A DNA stretch of 64,000 nt from Villigracilis sp024434165 (GTDB taxonomy: Bacteria; Chloroflexota; Anaerolineae; Anaerolineales; Villigracilaceae), in contig SZPK01000001.1 of NCBI GenBank assembly GCA_030263665.1, forward strand, positions 152,197 to 216,196, written 5' to 3'. Positions 25,374-33,565 of this stretch are shown here, piece by piece. A model generated the notes under the pieces. It searched no databases, had not been told where the DNA came from, and saw only the letters and a program-made list of their open reading frames with translations. The position numbers and the translations under genes were made by a program. Position 1 is the first letter of the stretch. Every line of letters starts with the position of its first letter.

Positions 25374-26336
25374 TTACGAAACAATTCCGCGCGTGGCGCG
25401 CATGAAGACTTCTTCGAGGTCCTGCGTCTCTTCACTGAAGTGCACCACCGGCAGTCCCTTTTCGAGCAGTGCGGCAAGCAGGCTTCGCAGCGCTTCATCG
25501 TCGCCGAGGAATTCGGCTTCGAACATGATCCAGTCGGCGCGGATGAAGCCCTCGCGCAGGCGGACACTGGATACGCCGGGCAGGTTCGCCAGTACGGCGC
25601 GCGCATCCTCCGGTGGGACGGTGTTGAGCAGCGCCACATGGACGAGCCGGTGCGGCAGGAGACGCTGGTGGAGCTGGTCCAGTGTGCCGAGCGCGACCAG
25701 TTTGCCGCTTTCCATGATGCCGACGCGCGAGCAGAGTTCCGCCACATCTGCCAGAATGTGGCTGGAGAACAGGATCGTCTTTCCAAGACGCGCAATCTCC
25801 AGCAAAAGTTCTCGAATTTCGATGCGCGCCCGCGGGTCCAGCCCGGAGGCGGGCTCGTCGAGGACAAGCAGGCTTGGGTCGTGAATCAGCACGCGGGCGA
25901 TTCCGAGGCGTTGTTTGAGTCCGCGCGAGAGGGTATCCACCATGTCGTCGCGGCGGTGGGAAATATCCACGAGTTCGAGCAGGTCGTTGATGAGACGGGC
26001 GCGCTGCGGGGCGGGGATATTGTAGCAGGCGGCGAAGAAGTCGAGATATTCCTGCACGGTCATCTCGCCGTACACGCCGAAGTTATCGGGCATGAAACCG
26101 ATCAATCTGCGGACTTCGCGCGGGGCATCCTCCACCGAAAAGCCGCCCACGGCGATCTCGCCCTGGTCCGGTTTGAGGAGGGTGACCAGCATGCGCATGG
26201 TGGTGGTCTTGCCGGCGCCGTTCGGTCCGACCAGCCCGAAGATTTCGCCCTGTTCGATGGTCAGGTTGAAGTTATCCACGGCTTTGCGCCGGCCGAAGGA
26301 TTTGTTGAGGCTGCGGATTTCGACAATCGGGGTCAT
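25374..26336 (-). CDS. ABC transporter ATP-binding protein
   Basis: A 320-residue ATPase. Walker A GPNGAGKTTTMR, Q-loop region GFMPDNFGVYGEMTV, signature LSRGLKQRLGIARVLIHDP and Walker B LLVLDEPASGLDP are all intact, with the H-loop in ILFSSHIL. The start at 26336 (MTPIVEIRSL) overlaps the upstream stop (ATGA). It forms an ABC-2 exporter with the permease downstream. The C-terminal ~90 residues form a DUF4162-like regulatory domain. Confidence 0.9.
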   Translation of the reverse strand: MTPIVEIRSLNKSFGRRKAVDNFNLTIEQGEIFGLVGPNGAGKTTTMRMLVTLLKPDQGEIAVGGFSVEDAPREVRRLIGFMPDNFGVYGEMTVQEYLDFFAACYNIPAPQRARLINDLLELVDISHRRDDMVDTLSRGLKQRLGIARVLIHDPSLLVLDEPASGLDPRARIEIRELLLEIARLGKTILFSSHILADVAELCSRVGIMESGKLVALGTLDQLHQRLLPHRLVHVALLNTVPPEDARAVLANLPGVSSVRLREGFIRADWIMFEAEFLGDDEALRSLLAALLEKGLPVVHFSEETQDLEEVFMRATRGIVS

Positions 26337-28711
26337 GGCGTCACCAGCAGCGTAATCGTGGTTCGGGCGACTTCCACATAGTCGTTCGTGGGCGTTTGCA
26401 TTCTCAGCCGCACCTCTCCGCCCGGTCCAAGATAGCGAAGCGGCTCGGGGATTTGGTTTTCCCCCCATTGCAGGTTTTCGACCTTCACCCACTGCCCGGT
26501 TTCAAAGTCCCAGAGCGAGGCGGCAATATCCTGCGGTCCCAGCGCCGAGCGTACGTCCACATCGAGAATCATCGTCTCCACCGAATCGAACGGGGCGGTG
26601 ATGACGGGATGGAAACGCAGTTCGTAGCCGCCCGCCGGAATTTCGAAACTGTAATAGGGCGAAGCGCCCGGCTGGGAAGATTCCCAGGCAAGCAGGCTGG
26701 GAGTCAGCCGCCAGACATCTCCGGTATATTCAAAGGACGGGGTCAGCCTCACGACGTAAAGCGTGGTGTCAATCGCGTCGAACGATTGACCCCGCACGCC
26801 CACCGGCACAACCGGCTCTTCGATCCAGCCCATCAGATATACGCCCCAGTTGCCGTCGTTGGCGTTGTAATAATATGTGGTGCTGTTGAGAAGCATATCC
26901 AGCATCGCCCGGCGGCGCGACAATTCGGGATTGCCCGGGCTGGCTAAGTTGTTCGGGCTGAGGAGGTTCCACGAATCGAGCGCGTAGAACTTCGGTCCAT
27001 CCGGGTAGGTGGTCAGCGAAACGGTTATGGAGTTTGTTTCGCCGGGGGAAAGATCGCCGAGGTTTTCCATATCGCCGGAGGTGAACAGGATGGCATCCTT
27101 CAGCGTGAAACCGCTGGCATTGGTGACCGCACCTTTCAGAACCGGCGGCTGTCCGCTGACGGTTACGGTGAGATCGTGGTCGAACTGCAGCGCCGGGATG
27201 TTCCCCTGCGCCGCCAGAGTCTTCAACCCGCCGATTTCCACGCGCACATCCGGCATGACCATGCCCGCACCTTCGGCAAGCGTCAACCAGTCATTGCCGC
27301 CCTGGAGCCCGCCGCTGCCGCTTTCGTAGGGATACAACATGAAACCGTCCGAACTCTCCAGCAAATATCTCGCGCGGCTCGGCGAGTAAACGCCCACCAG
27401 CGCGCGCACTGCCGCCGCTTCGGAATTATCCCATGCCTGCACCACGGCAATCCTGTTCAAAATGGGTTTTTGCCCCCGGTATAGGAAACCGTAAAAATAG
27501 GCAACCGCACTGAAGACGATCACGACGGCGGGGATGGTGATCCACGCCAGTTCGCGCCGCTTCGTGCGGCGGATGAGCAAAAAGTTGATTGGTCCGACCG
27601 CAAGCACATACAGGACCAGCCAGCCACAGACATACGCCGACGACGGCACGCCGGAATTGCCAACGGACGACACCGCGCTGTTGGCGTTGTACGAATCCCA
27701 CGAGCCGTCCACCCAATTGAGCCGGGCGGGTCGGACTCCCAGCAGGCTGGCGTAAACGTCCGTCATGGCGTCCCACTCGCTGAGAGGTTTCAGCGAAGGG
27801 TCGGCAGAGAGGAAAACAATCCTGCCAAAGCCCATTTCCTTTTCAACGATGAGCGGAATGCCGTCCTGTTCCACAAGCGTGTGCGCATCCTTGTCCACCT
27901 GTCCCACCGCCAAAATTGCCGGTTCCGCCAGCGGGGAATCGTCTCGAAAATAAGCGGGCAGCGCCGAAAGGCTTTCCACCGTCTGAACGGAGTTCAACGC
28001 CAGCGGCAGGAGGTCTTTCAGTCCGGCAGAGGCGGCTTCCCAGCCTGGTCCGCCCACGACCATCAACCTGCCCCCGTTGGCGACCCACATCTTCAAAGCG
28101 GTTCGCTGATCCTCGCTCAATGGACCGGTATCCACGCCGGAGACGATGAGCGCATCCAATGCTTCCCATCCCTGGACGCGGTCGGGTAAATCCGCGAGTT
28201 GAAGCGGAGCAACCCTCACGAACCCGCCCAGCGGCTGGATGTTTGCCAAGCCATCGTACGTGGATGGGTCATCTGCCAGCACGCCGAAGAGGAGACTGTC
28301 CCGGTCCAGGCAGGAGAGGTTGAGGTCGTCGCCTGCGAGTTTTTTCCCATCCGCCACCAGGCTGACCGTGAGGCTGCGGATGAATCCGTGCGGGTGAAAA
28401 TAAAGAAAGAATTCCTTGCGCGATGTGGTCGGCAACGATACATCCTGCCCATGGATGGATGTCCCGCCCTCCGAGTTCCGATAGGAAATTTGCACGCGCC
28501 CGTTTACATCCGCGCCGGTGTTTTCCACCAGCACGCGCACGGGAATCCAGGCATCCTCCTTGCAGTAACCGTTCAGCCCCACGCGGGCAGTGAGGCGTAT
28601 GTCCGCCTGCGCCTGCGCGCGGAGAGGTCCCGCCGCCGCGAGCAGAATGAAAAGCAGCATCACAACCCTGGTCCACGCTCTTGCATGGTTTTGAAGAATC
28701 AATCGAACCAC
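26333..28711 (-). CDS. Large exported membrane protein, first gene of the MoxR operon
   Basis: A 792-residue protein with an N-terminal signal anchor (VVMLLFILLAAAGPLRAQAQA). A long extracytoplasmic domain follows; it includes a glutamine-amidotransferase-like Rossmann part (about 140-330: ALIVSGVDTGPLSEDQRTAL, LMVVGGPGWEAA) and then two membrane helices (~365-430: GWLVLYVLAVGPINFLLI; VIVFSAVAYFYGFLY) before a C-terminal beta-rich region. The start is uncertain: GTG at 28711 is given, but a TTG nine bases later has better spacing from GGAG. It begins the operon and is divergent from the E1 gene with ~80 bases between. Confidence 0.7.
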   Translation of the reverse strand: MVRLILQNHARAWTRVVMLLFILLAAAGPLRAQAQADIRLTARVGLNGYCKEDAWIPVRVLVENTGADVNGRVQISYRNSEGGTSIHGQDVSLPTTSRKEFFLYFHPHGFIRSLTVSLVADGKKLAGDDLNLSCLDRDSLLFGVLADDPSTYDGLANIQPLGGFVRVAPLQLADLPDRVQGWEALDALIVSGVDTGPLSEDQRTALKMWVANGGRLMVVGGPGWEAASAGLKDLLPLALNSVQTVESLSALPAYFRDDSPLAEPAILAVGQVDKDAHTLVEQDGIPLIVEKEMGFGRIVFLSADPSLKPLSEWDAMTDVYASLLGVRPARLNWVDGSWDSYNANSAVSSVGNSGVPSSAYVCGWLVLYVLAVGPINFLLIRRTKRRELAWITIPAVVIVFSAVAYFYGFLYRGQKPILNRIAVVQAWDNSEAAAVRALVGVYSPSRARYLLESSDGFMLYPYESGSGGLQGGNDWLTLAEGAGMVMPDVRVEIGGLKTLAAQGNIPALQFDHDLTVTVSGQPPVLKGAVTNASGFTLKDAILFTSGDMENLGDLSPGETNSITVSLTTYPDGPKFYALDSWNLLSPNNLASPGNPELSRRRAMLDMLLNSTTYYYNANDGNWGVYLMGWIEEPVVPVGVRGQSFDAIDTTLYVVRLTPSFEYTGDVWRLTPSLLAWESSQPGASPYYSFEIPAGGYELRFHPVITAPFDSVETMILDVDVRSALGPQDIAASLWDFETGQWVKVENLQWGENQIPEPLRYLGPGGEVRLRMQTPTNDYVEVARTTITLLVTP

Positions 28712-28757
28712 TCCTTCGACTGTAAAAATTGATTTATCTTATCATAAATGAGTTTGT

Positions 28758-28763
28758 TATAAT
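28758..28763 (+). promoter_or_regulatory. -10 box of the 2-oxoacid dehydrogenase operon
   Basis: TATAAT 28 bases before the E1 start, in the divergent gap between the two large operons. A TTGATT at 28729-28734 is present but the 23-base spacing is too long, so the -35 element is unclear. Confidence 0.45.
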
Positions 28764-28791
28764 CCCCCCATCACAACTCAGGAGAGAGTTC

Positions 28792-31206
28792 ATGCCCGGT
28801 AAAAAGAAGGGTACGATTGCGCTTCCCCTCGAGAAAGAAGAGATCATCAAGGATTACCGCCTTGCCTATCAAAGCAGGCAGGCTTCGCTCATCGGCAGAA
28901 GAGAAGTCTTGAGCGGCAAGGCGAAATTCGGCATCTTCGGAGACGGCAAGGAGATCGCCCAACTTGCCATCGCGCGCGCCTTCCGCAAAGGCGACTGGCG
29001 TTCCGGCTATTACCGCGACCAGACCTGGATGTTCATGCTTGGCGCGATGAGCATCCAGGAATTTTTTGCCCAGTTGTACGCGCACAGCGACATCACCTAC
29101 GACCCCGCCAGCGGCGGCAGGCAGATGAACGCACACTTCGCCTCACGCAATTTGTATCCGAACGGGTTGTGGCGTCCGCAAACGCAGATGTACAACACCG
29201 CCTCAGACATATCCCCCACCGGTTCGCAAATGCCGCGCGCGGTGGGGCTGGCATACGCATCGGTCGTCTACCGCAAACTCAGGGAACTGCAGGAATTCAA
29301 GGACTTTTCCATCAACGGCAGTGAAGTCACCTTTGCCACCATCGGCAACGCCTCGACCGCCGAAGGTCTGTTTTGGGAATCGGTCAACGCCATCGGCGTG
29401 CTGCACGCGCCCGCCATCATCACCGTGTACGACGACGGCTACGGCATCTCCGTCCCCAATCAATTCCAGATGGTCAAGGAGAATATCGGCGCCATCCTGA
29501 GCGGCTTCCAGCGCGACCCCTGTCCCGACGAAGATTGCATGCGCGGCTACGACCTCTACACCGTCCGCGCGTGGGATTACCCCGCCCTGCTCGAAACCTA
29601 TCAAACCGCCGCCGAGGTGGCGCGCGAATATCACATCCCTGCGCTGGTGCATGTGATTGACGTGACCCAGCCGCAGGGTCACAGCACATCGGGGAGTCAC
29701 GAACGATACAAGACTCCAGAGCGGCTCAAGTGGGAGGAGGAATTCGACGGACTCAGGAAGATGCGCGAGTGGATGATCGAGCACCGCATCGTTTCCGGAC
29801 CCGAGCTTGATTCCCTTGAGAAAGCGGATTACGAAGCCGTGGAAGGATTCCGCAAAGCGGCGTGGGAGGCGTATCTCTCCCCCATCACCGAGGAGCGCAG
29901 CCAGGTGATGGACATGCTCGAAGAGATCGCAGGCTCGTCGAGTCATGCGTCAGAGTTGCGAATGCTCAGGGACCGGCTGGCAAATCTCCCGTCGTATACG
30001 AGGCGGGATATCCACATCACCGCGCATGAAGCGCTGCGCATCCTCAGGGATGAGTCAAATCCCGTCAAGCAGGTTCTCATCCAATGGAAGCATGAGAACG
30101 ATAAAGTGAATTTGGAGCGGTACGGCTCGCACTTGTATTCGGGCACGGCGATGAAGGTGGAGGAGGTGAAGCCCGCCTATTCGGATTCGTCCCCGACGAT
30201 GTTCGGCTTTGAAGTGATCAACGCCGCGTTCGACGCCGCGCTTGCGCGTGAACCCCGCCTCATTGCTTTCGGTGAAGATGTGGGCAAACTCGGCGACGTG
30301 AACCAGGGCTTCAAGGGAATGCAGGAAAAGTATGGCGAATATCGCGTGACGGATACGGGCATCCGCGAGGCGACGATCTTGGGGCAGGCGATTGGCATGG
30401 CAATGCGCGGGCTGCGACCCATCGCGGAGATTCAATATCTCGATTATGTGCTGTATGCCCTGCAAATCATGAGCGACGATCTGGCGACCCTGCACTGGCG
30501 CACTGCCGGCGGGCAAAAGGCGCCAGTCATCGTGCGCACGCGCGGTCATCGTTTGGAGGGGGTGTGGCATGCAGGCTCGCCGATGTCTGGCATTTTGAAT
30601 TTGGTGCGCGGCATGTATGTGCTCGTCCCGCGCGATATGACCCGCGCCGCCGGGTTTTATAACACACTCCTGAAAGCCGACGAACCCGGGATTGTGGTCG
30701 AGGTGTTGAACGGCTACCGCGTGAAGGAACGCCTGCCCGATAACATCGGCGAAATTACCGTGCCGTTGGGCGTGCCTGAGATTCTGCGCGAAGGAAAAGA
30801 CGTCACCATCGTCACCTACGGCGCGTGCTGCCGCATCGTGATGGATGCCGCGGAGAAATTATCGAAAGCCGGCATTGACGTGGAAGTGATTGACGTACAA
30901 ACGCTGATGCCGTTCGATATTCACGGAAGAATCGTCGAGTCGCTGAAAAAGACCAACCGCATTTTGTTCGTGGATGAAGACGTCCCCGGCGGCGCGACGG
31001 CGTACATGATGCAGGAAGTCATCGAGAAGCAGGGCGGGTATTTCCATTTGGACTCGCCTGCGCGCACGCTGTCGGCTAAGGCGCATCGTCCAGCGTATGG
31101 AAGCGACGGCGATTACTGGTCGAAGCCGAATCCTGAAACGGTGTTTGATGCGGTGTATGACATGATGAATGAGGTAGACCCAACAGCGTATCCGCTGTTC
31201 AGTTGA
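28792..31206 (+). CDS. 2-oxoacid dehydrogenase E1, alpha and beta fused
   Basis: An 804-residue thiamine diphosphate enzyme in which the E1 alpha-type part (about 1-400) and the beta-type part (~460-804) are joined in one chain. The cofactor region reads IGNASTAEGLFWESVNAIG and YDDGYGISVPNQ; the beta part shows AFGEDVGKLGDVNQGFKG, TDTGIREATILGQAIGMAMRG and DVQTLMPFD. It would decarboxylate a 2-oxoacid (pyruvate or branched-chain) and pass the acyl group to E2. The start has GGAGAG upstream. In related bacteria alpha and beta are usually separate genes. E2 and E3 follow, interrupted by a four-helix-bundle gene whose left repeat contains this gene's stop codon. Confidence 0.88.
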   Translation: MPGKKKGTIALPLEKEEIIKDYRLAYQSRQASLIGRREVLSGKAKFGIFGDGKEIAQLAIARAFRKGDWRSGYYRDQTWMFMLGAMSIQEFFAQLYAHSDITYDPASGGRQMNAHFASRNLYPNGLWRPQTQMYNTASDISPTGSQMPRAVGLAYASVVYRKLRELQEFKDFSINGSEVTFATIGNASTAEGLFWESVNAIGVLHAPAIITVYDDGYGISVPNQFQMVKENIGAILSGFQRDPCPDEDCMRGYDLYTVRAWDYPALLETYQTAAEVAREYHIPALVHVIDVTQPQGHSTSGSHERYKTPERLKWEEEFDGLRKMREWMIEHRIVSGPELDSLEKADYEAVEGFRKAAWEAYLSPITEERSQVMDMLEEIAGSSSHASELRMLRDRLANLPSYTRRDIHITAHEALRILRDESNPVKQVLIQWKHENDKVNLERYGSHLYSGTAMKVEEVKPAYSDSSPTMFGFEVINAAFDAALAREPRLIAFGEDVGKLGDVNQGFKGMQEKYGEYRVTDTGIREATILGQAIGMAMRGLRPIAEIQYLDYVLYALQIMSDDLATLHWRTAGGQKAPVIVRTRGHRLEGVWHAGSPMSGILNLVRGMYVLVPRDMTRAAGFYNTLLKADEPGIVVEVLNGYRVKERLPDNIGEITVPLGVPEILREGKDVTIVTYGACCRIVMDAAEKLSKAGIDVEVIDVQTLMPFDIHGRIVESLKKTNRILFVDEDVPGGATAYMMQEVIEKQGGYFHLDSPARTLSAKAHRPAYGSDGDYWSKPNPETVFDAVYDMMNEVDPTAYPLFS

Positions 31207-31230
31207 CGGTTGATAGTTGGTTGTTGACAG
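31203..31230. repeat. Left array of four-helix-bundle element 2
   Basis: TTGACGGTTGATAGTTGGTT and GTTGACAG; includes the stop codon of the E1 gene. Confidence 0.72.
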
Positions 31231-31239
31231 CGAGGTCAC

Positions 31240-31614
31240 ATGGAAAAGGTATCTGCAAGAAATTATCGTGAGTTGATCGTTTGGCAAGATGCGATAAAAC
31301 TCGCAAAAGAAGTCTATCAACTTACCGGGAAATTTCCCAAGCATGAAACCTACGCCCTTGCTGACCAACTCCGGCGAGCCGTTGTTTCAGTCCCTTCGAA
31401 CATTGCAGAAGGTCAAGCCAGGAAATCGCCGGGAGATTTCAAGAGGTTCTTACATATTGCATTAGGTTCATTAGCTGAAGTAGATACACAACTTGTACTA
31501 GCTCAAGAATTTGGATATTTGGGCAAAGATGATATTGCCCCGATGGATGAGCAAATTCAGAACTTACGCAAGAAACTTTATGCGCTTATCAACACACTAC
31601 CAACCACCAACTGA
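31240..31614 (+). CDS. Four-helix-bundle protein (23S rRNA intervening-sequence / S23 / Avd-like family), copy 2
   Basis: A 124-residue protein, the standard length for the family. The signature runs from YRELIVWQDAIKLAKEVY through ALADQLRRAVVSVPSNIAEG to LGSLAEVDTQLVLAQEFGYL. It is inserted between E1 and E2 of a dehydrogenase operon. The left flank (31203-31230) carries GTTG/TGATAGTTGG words and the right flank (31588-31628) CCAACT/GACAACTACC words, so the two flanks are inverted copies. The final residues (LPTTN) and TGA stop are encoded by the right flank. The same arrangement is seen for copy 1 with a different repeat word. Function unknown; likely a passenger of an IVS-like element. Confidence 0.88.
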   Translation: MEKVSARNYRELIVWQDAIKLAKEVYQLTGKFPKHETYALADQLRRAVVSVPSNIAEGQARKSPGDFKRFLHIALGSLAEVDTQLVLAQEFGYLGKDDIAPMDEQIQNLRKKLYALINTLPTTN

Positions 31615-31628
31615 CAACTACCAACTGG
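31588..31628. repeat. Right array of four-helix-bundle element 2
   Basis: CCAACCACCAACTGACAACT and ACCAACTGG; inverted relative to the left array; contains the stop codon of the four-helix-bundle gene. Confidence 0.75.
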
Positions 31629-31635
31629 AGATTTT

Positions 31636-32847
31636 ATGGCAACCAAAGTATTCGTTCCCCGGCTCGGCGAAGGGGTGGATGAAGTCACCGTCACGAAATG
31701 GCTCAAGCAGGAAGGCGACTCGATCAAGGAGTTGGAGCCGCTGCTTGAAGTGAATACCGACAAGGTGGATACCGAAATCCCCGCCCCAGCAACGGGAACG
31801 GTGTTGAAGATCATCGCGCAGGAAGGCTCGCCTGCGAAGGTCGGGGAACTTTTGGCAATTATCGGTCAACCGGGGGAATCGGTGGATGTTTCAAGTGCTC
31901 CAGCAATGACCGAGTCAAAAGTCGAAAGTCAAAGGCCAGAAGCCAAGCCTGCGACCTTGAACCTGCGACCTTCGACCGATTTGGGTTTCATCTCCCCTGT
32001 CGTCGCCCGCATTGCCGCCGAGCATGGCGTGGATTTGTCCCAGGTCACCGGCACGGGGTTGAACGGGCGGATTACGAAGAACGATGTGCTGGCGTTCATT
32101 GAAGGTCGCAAGTCAAAGGTTGAAGGTCAAAAGCCAAGCCCTGCAAACCTTCAACCTTCCAACCTGCAACCTGGAACCCTGATCAAACACACCACCATCC
32201 GCAAGCAGATCGCGGTGCACATGGTCGAGTCCAAGCATACCTCCCCGCATGTGTTGACGGTGATGGAAGCGGATATGAGCCGCGTGTCAAAGCATCGCGC
32301 CGCGAATAAAGCCGCGTTCGAGCGCGATGGGGTCAACCTCACGTTCACGGCGTATTTCATGATGGCAATCGTGGCGGGCTTGAAAGCCTATCCGATCGTC
32401 AACTCCTCGTGGACAGATGAAGGCTTGCTCGTTCATAAGAACGTCAATCTCGGCATGGCGGTTTCGCTGGGTGAAGACGGTTTGATCGTGCCGGTCATCA
32501 AGAAGGCAGAAGACCTGTCTCTGCTGGCGATGGCACGCGCGGTCAATGACCTTGCCAACCGCGCCCGCGCGAAGAAATTGCAGCCAGATGAAGTGAAGGG
32601 CGGCACGTTCACGCTTACCAACCACGGCGTCAGCGGATCGCTGTTTGCCTTTCCGGTCATCAACCAGCCGCAGGCGGGCATTCTCGGCGTGGGAGCGATG
32701 CAAAAGCGGGTGGTGGTAATAGATGACGCGATTGCGATTCGCCCGATGGTGTATCTCTCGTTTGTATTCGATCACCGCATCCTCGACGGCGCATCGGCGG
32801 ATTGGTTTTTGGCAAAGGTCAAGGAAACGCTGGAGAATTGGGTGTAG
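31636..32847 (+). CDS. Dihydrolipoamide acyltransferase E2
   Basis: A 403-residue E2 protein with one lipoyl domain (residues 1-80; lipoyl-Lys43 in NTDKVDTEI), a peripheral subunit-binding domain (about 118-155: ISPVVARIAAEHGVDLS, GLNGRITKNDVLAF) and a catalytic acyltransferase domain (180-403) with DHRILDGASADW (His380, Asp384). It transfers acyl groups from E1 to CoA. Both interdomain linkers consist of inverted word-repeat arrays (31914-31978 and 32101-32180) read in frame, giving KVESQRPEAKP- and NLQPSNLQPG-type sequence in place of the usual Ala/Pro linkers. GGAG stands beside the ATG just after the four-helix-bundle element. Confidence 0.9.
   Translation: MATKVFVPRLGEGVDEVTVTKWLKQEGDSIKELEPLLEVNTDKVDTEIPAPATGTVLKIIAQEGSPAKVGELLAIIGQPGESVDVSSAPAMTESKVESQRPEAKPATLNLRPSTDLGFISPVVARIAAEHGVDLSQVTGTGLNGRITKNDVLAFIEGRKSKVEGQKPSPANLQPSNLQPGTLIKHTTIRKQIAVHMVESKHTSPHVLTVMEADMSRVSKHRAANKAAFERDGVNLTFTAYFMMAIVAGLKAYPIVNSSWTDEGLLVHKNVNLGMAVSLGEDGLIVPVIKKAEDLSLLAMARAVNDLANRARAKKLQPDEVKGGTFTLTNHGVSGSLFAFPVINQPQAGILGVGAMQKRVVVIDDAIAIRPMVYLSFVFDHRILDGASADWFLAKVKETLENWV
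31914..31978. repeat. Inverted word-repeat array in E2 linker 1
   Basis: GTCAAAAGTCGAAAGTCAAA on the left and GCGACCTTGAACCTGCGACC on the right, translated as the linker between lipoyl and subunit-binding domain. Confidence 0.75.
32101..32180. repeat. Inverted word-repeat array in E2 linker 2
   Basis: AAGGTTGAAGG (32116-32126) and CCTTCAACCTT (32148-32158) are exact complements, flanked by more AAGGTC and AACCTG words; translated as the second linker. Confidence 0.78.
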
Positions 32848-32849
32848 AA

Positions 32850-32876
32850 GTTTCAGGTTTCAGGTTTCAGATGCCA
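32850..32876. repeat. GTTTCAG tandem word repeat
   Basis: GTTTCAGGTTTCAGGTTTCAG between E2 and the methyltransferase gene; three tandem words. Confidence 0.6.
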
Positions 32877-32901
32877 GGCTATGAGGCAGTGAAGGAAGCG
32901 T

Positions 32902-33378
32902 ATGACAGATAAGCAAAAAGACAGCCCGCAGGTCAACAAAAACATCCACCCGTCGTTTGTGGCATTGTTCTATCTGGTTGTGACAATGATCCTGCAAAGA
33001 TTCGCCCCCATCCCCTTTGATGTGACGGCAGTTGGAAGGTACATCGGTTTGGGTTTGACGTTCGTCGGGTTTATGCTCGGCGTGGGCGCATATCTCGAAT
33101 TCCGCAAGATGCGGATGACCCTCGACCTGTACGGTTCGGTCCGGGCTTTGGTGACAAGCGGGGTCTACCGCTTCACGCGCAACCCGATCTATCTCGGGTT
33201 TTTTCTGATGGTCGCCGGCTTTCCGCTCAACTCCGGTTCGTTGTGGGGTCTGGTCGTCGCTCCGTTCTTCGCCATGACGATGAGTCGGCTGGTCATAGAA
33301 AAGGAAGAGGCTTACCTGGAGAAAAAATTCAAAGAGGAGTACACAGCCTACAAGTCCAGGGTGAGGCGGTGGCTGTAA
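32902..33378 (+). CDS. Isoprenylcysteine carboxyl methyltransferase-like membrane protein
   Basis: A 158-residue membrane protein with about four hydrophobic helices and the family signature TSGVYRFTRNPIYLGFFLMV followed by EKEEAYLEKKFKEEYTAYKSRVRRW. These are the S-adenosylmethionine-binding features of ICMT/PEMT-type methyltransferases, which methylate membrane-associated substrates. The bacterial substrate is unknown. It sits between E2 and E3 in the same direction, but its function seems unrelated to the dehydrogenase. A GTTTCAGG-type tandem word repeat lies upstream (32850-32876). Confidence 0.82.
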   Translation: MTDKQKDSPQVNKNIHPSFVALFYLVVTMILQRFAPIPFDVTAVGRYIGLGLTFVGFMLGVGAYLEFRKMRMTLDLYGSVRALVTSGVYRFTRNPIYLGFFLMVAGFPLNSGSLWGLVVAPFFAMTMSRLVIEKEEAYLEKKFKEEYTAYKSRVRRWL

Positions 33379-33380
33379 CA

Positions 33381-33501
33381 AGTAGAACAAGTCTATAGAA
33401 TTGAGTGTAGCGCAAAACTATCGGTGATCTATGCTCCAGCCTCCGTCCACGGCGCAGGGAGCACTCAACGAAGTAGAACAAGTCTATAGACTTGTTCTAC
33501 G
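33381..33501. repeat. ~120-bp palindromic element upstream of lpd
   Basis: The ends GTAGAACAAGTCTATA (33382-33397) and its exact complement (33485-33500) form a 16-bp inverted repeat. Inside lies a second inverted pair TTGAGTG (33401-33407) / CACTCAA (33462-33468). The right end is itself a perfect 28-bp palindrome (33473-33500). The structure is like a small non-coding mobile element (MITE-like). Confidence 0.7.
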
Positions 33502-33508
33502 AAAAGCC

Positions 33509-33544
33509 AAAAAGGTTAAGGGTATAATCGCCCTTAACCTTTTT
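33509..33544 (+). promoter_or_regulatory. Hairpin with a -10 box in its loop, before lpd
   Basis: A 14-bp perfect inverted repeat (AAAAAGGTTAAGGG at 33509-33522, complement at 33531-33544) encloses TATAATCG. The stem plus T-run looks like a terminator for upstream reading, while the loop TATAAT (33523-33528) would serve as the lpd promoter about 38 bases before its ATG. Confidence 0.5.
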
Positions 33545-33565
33545 AAATTCAGGAGAATATTTCTC

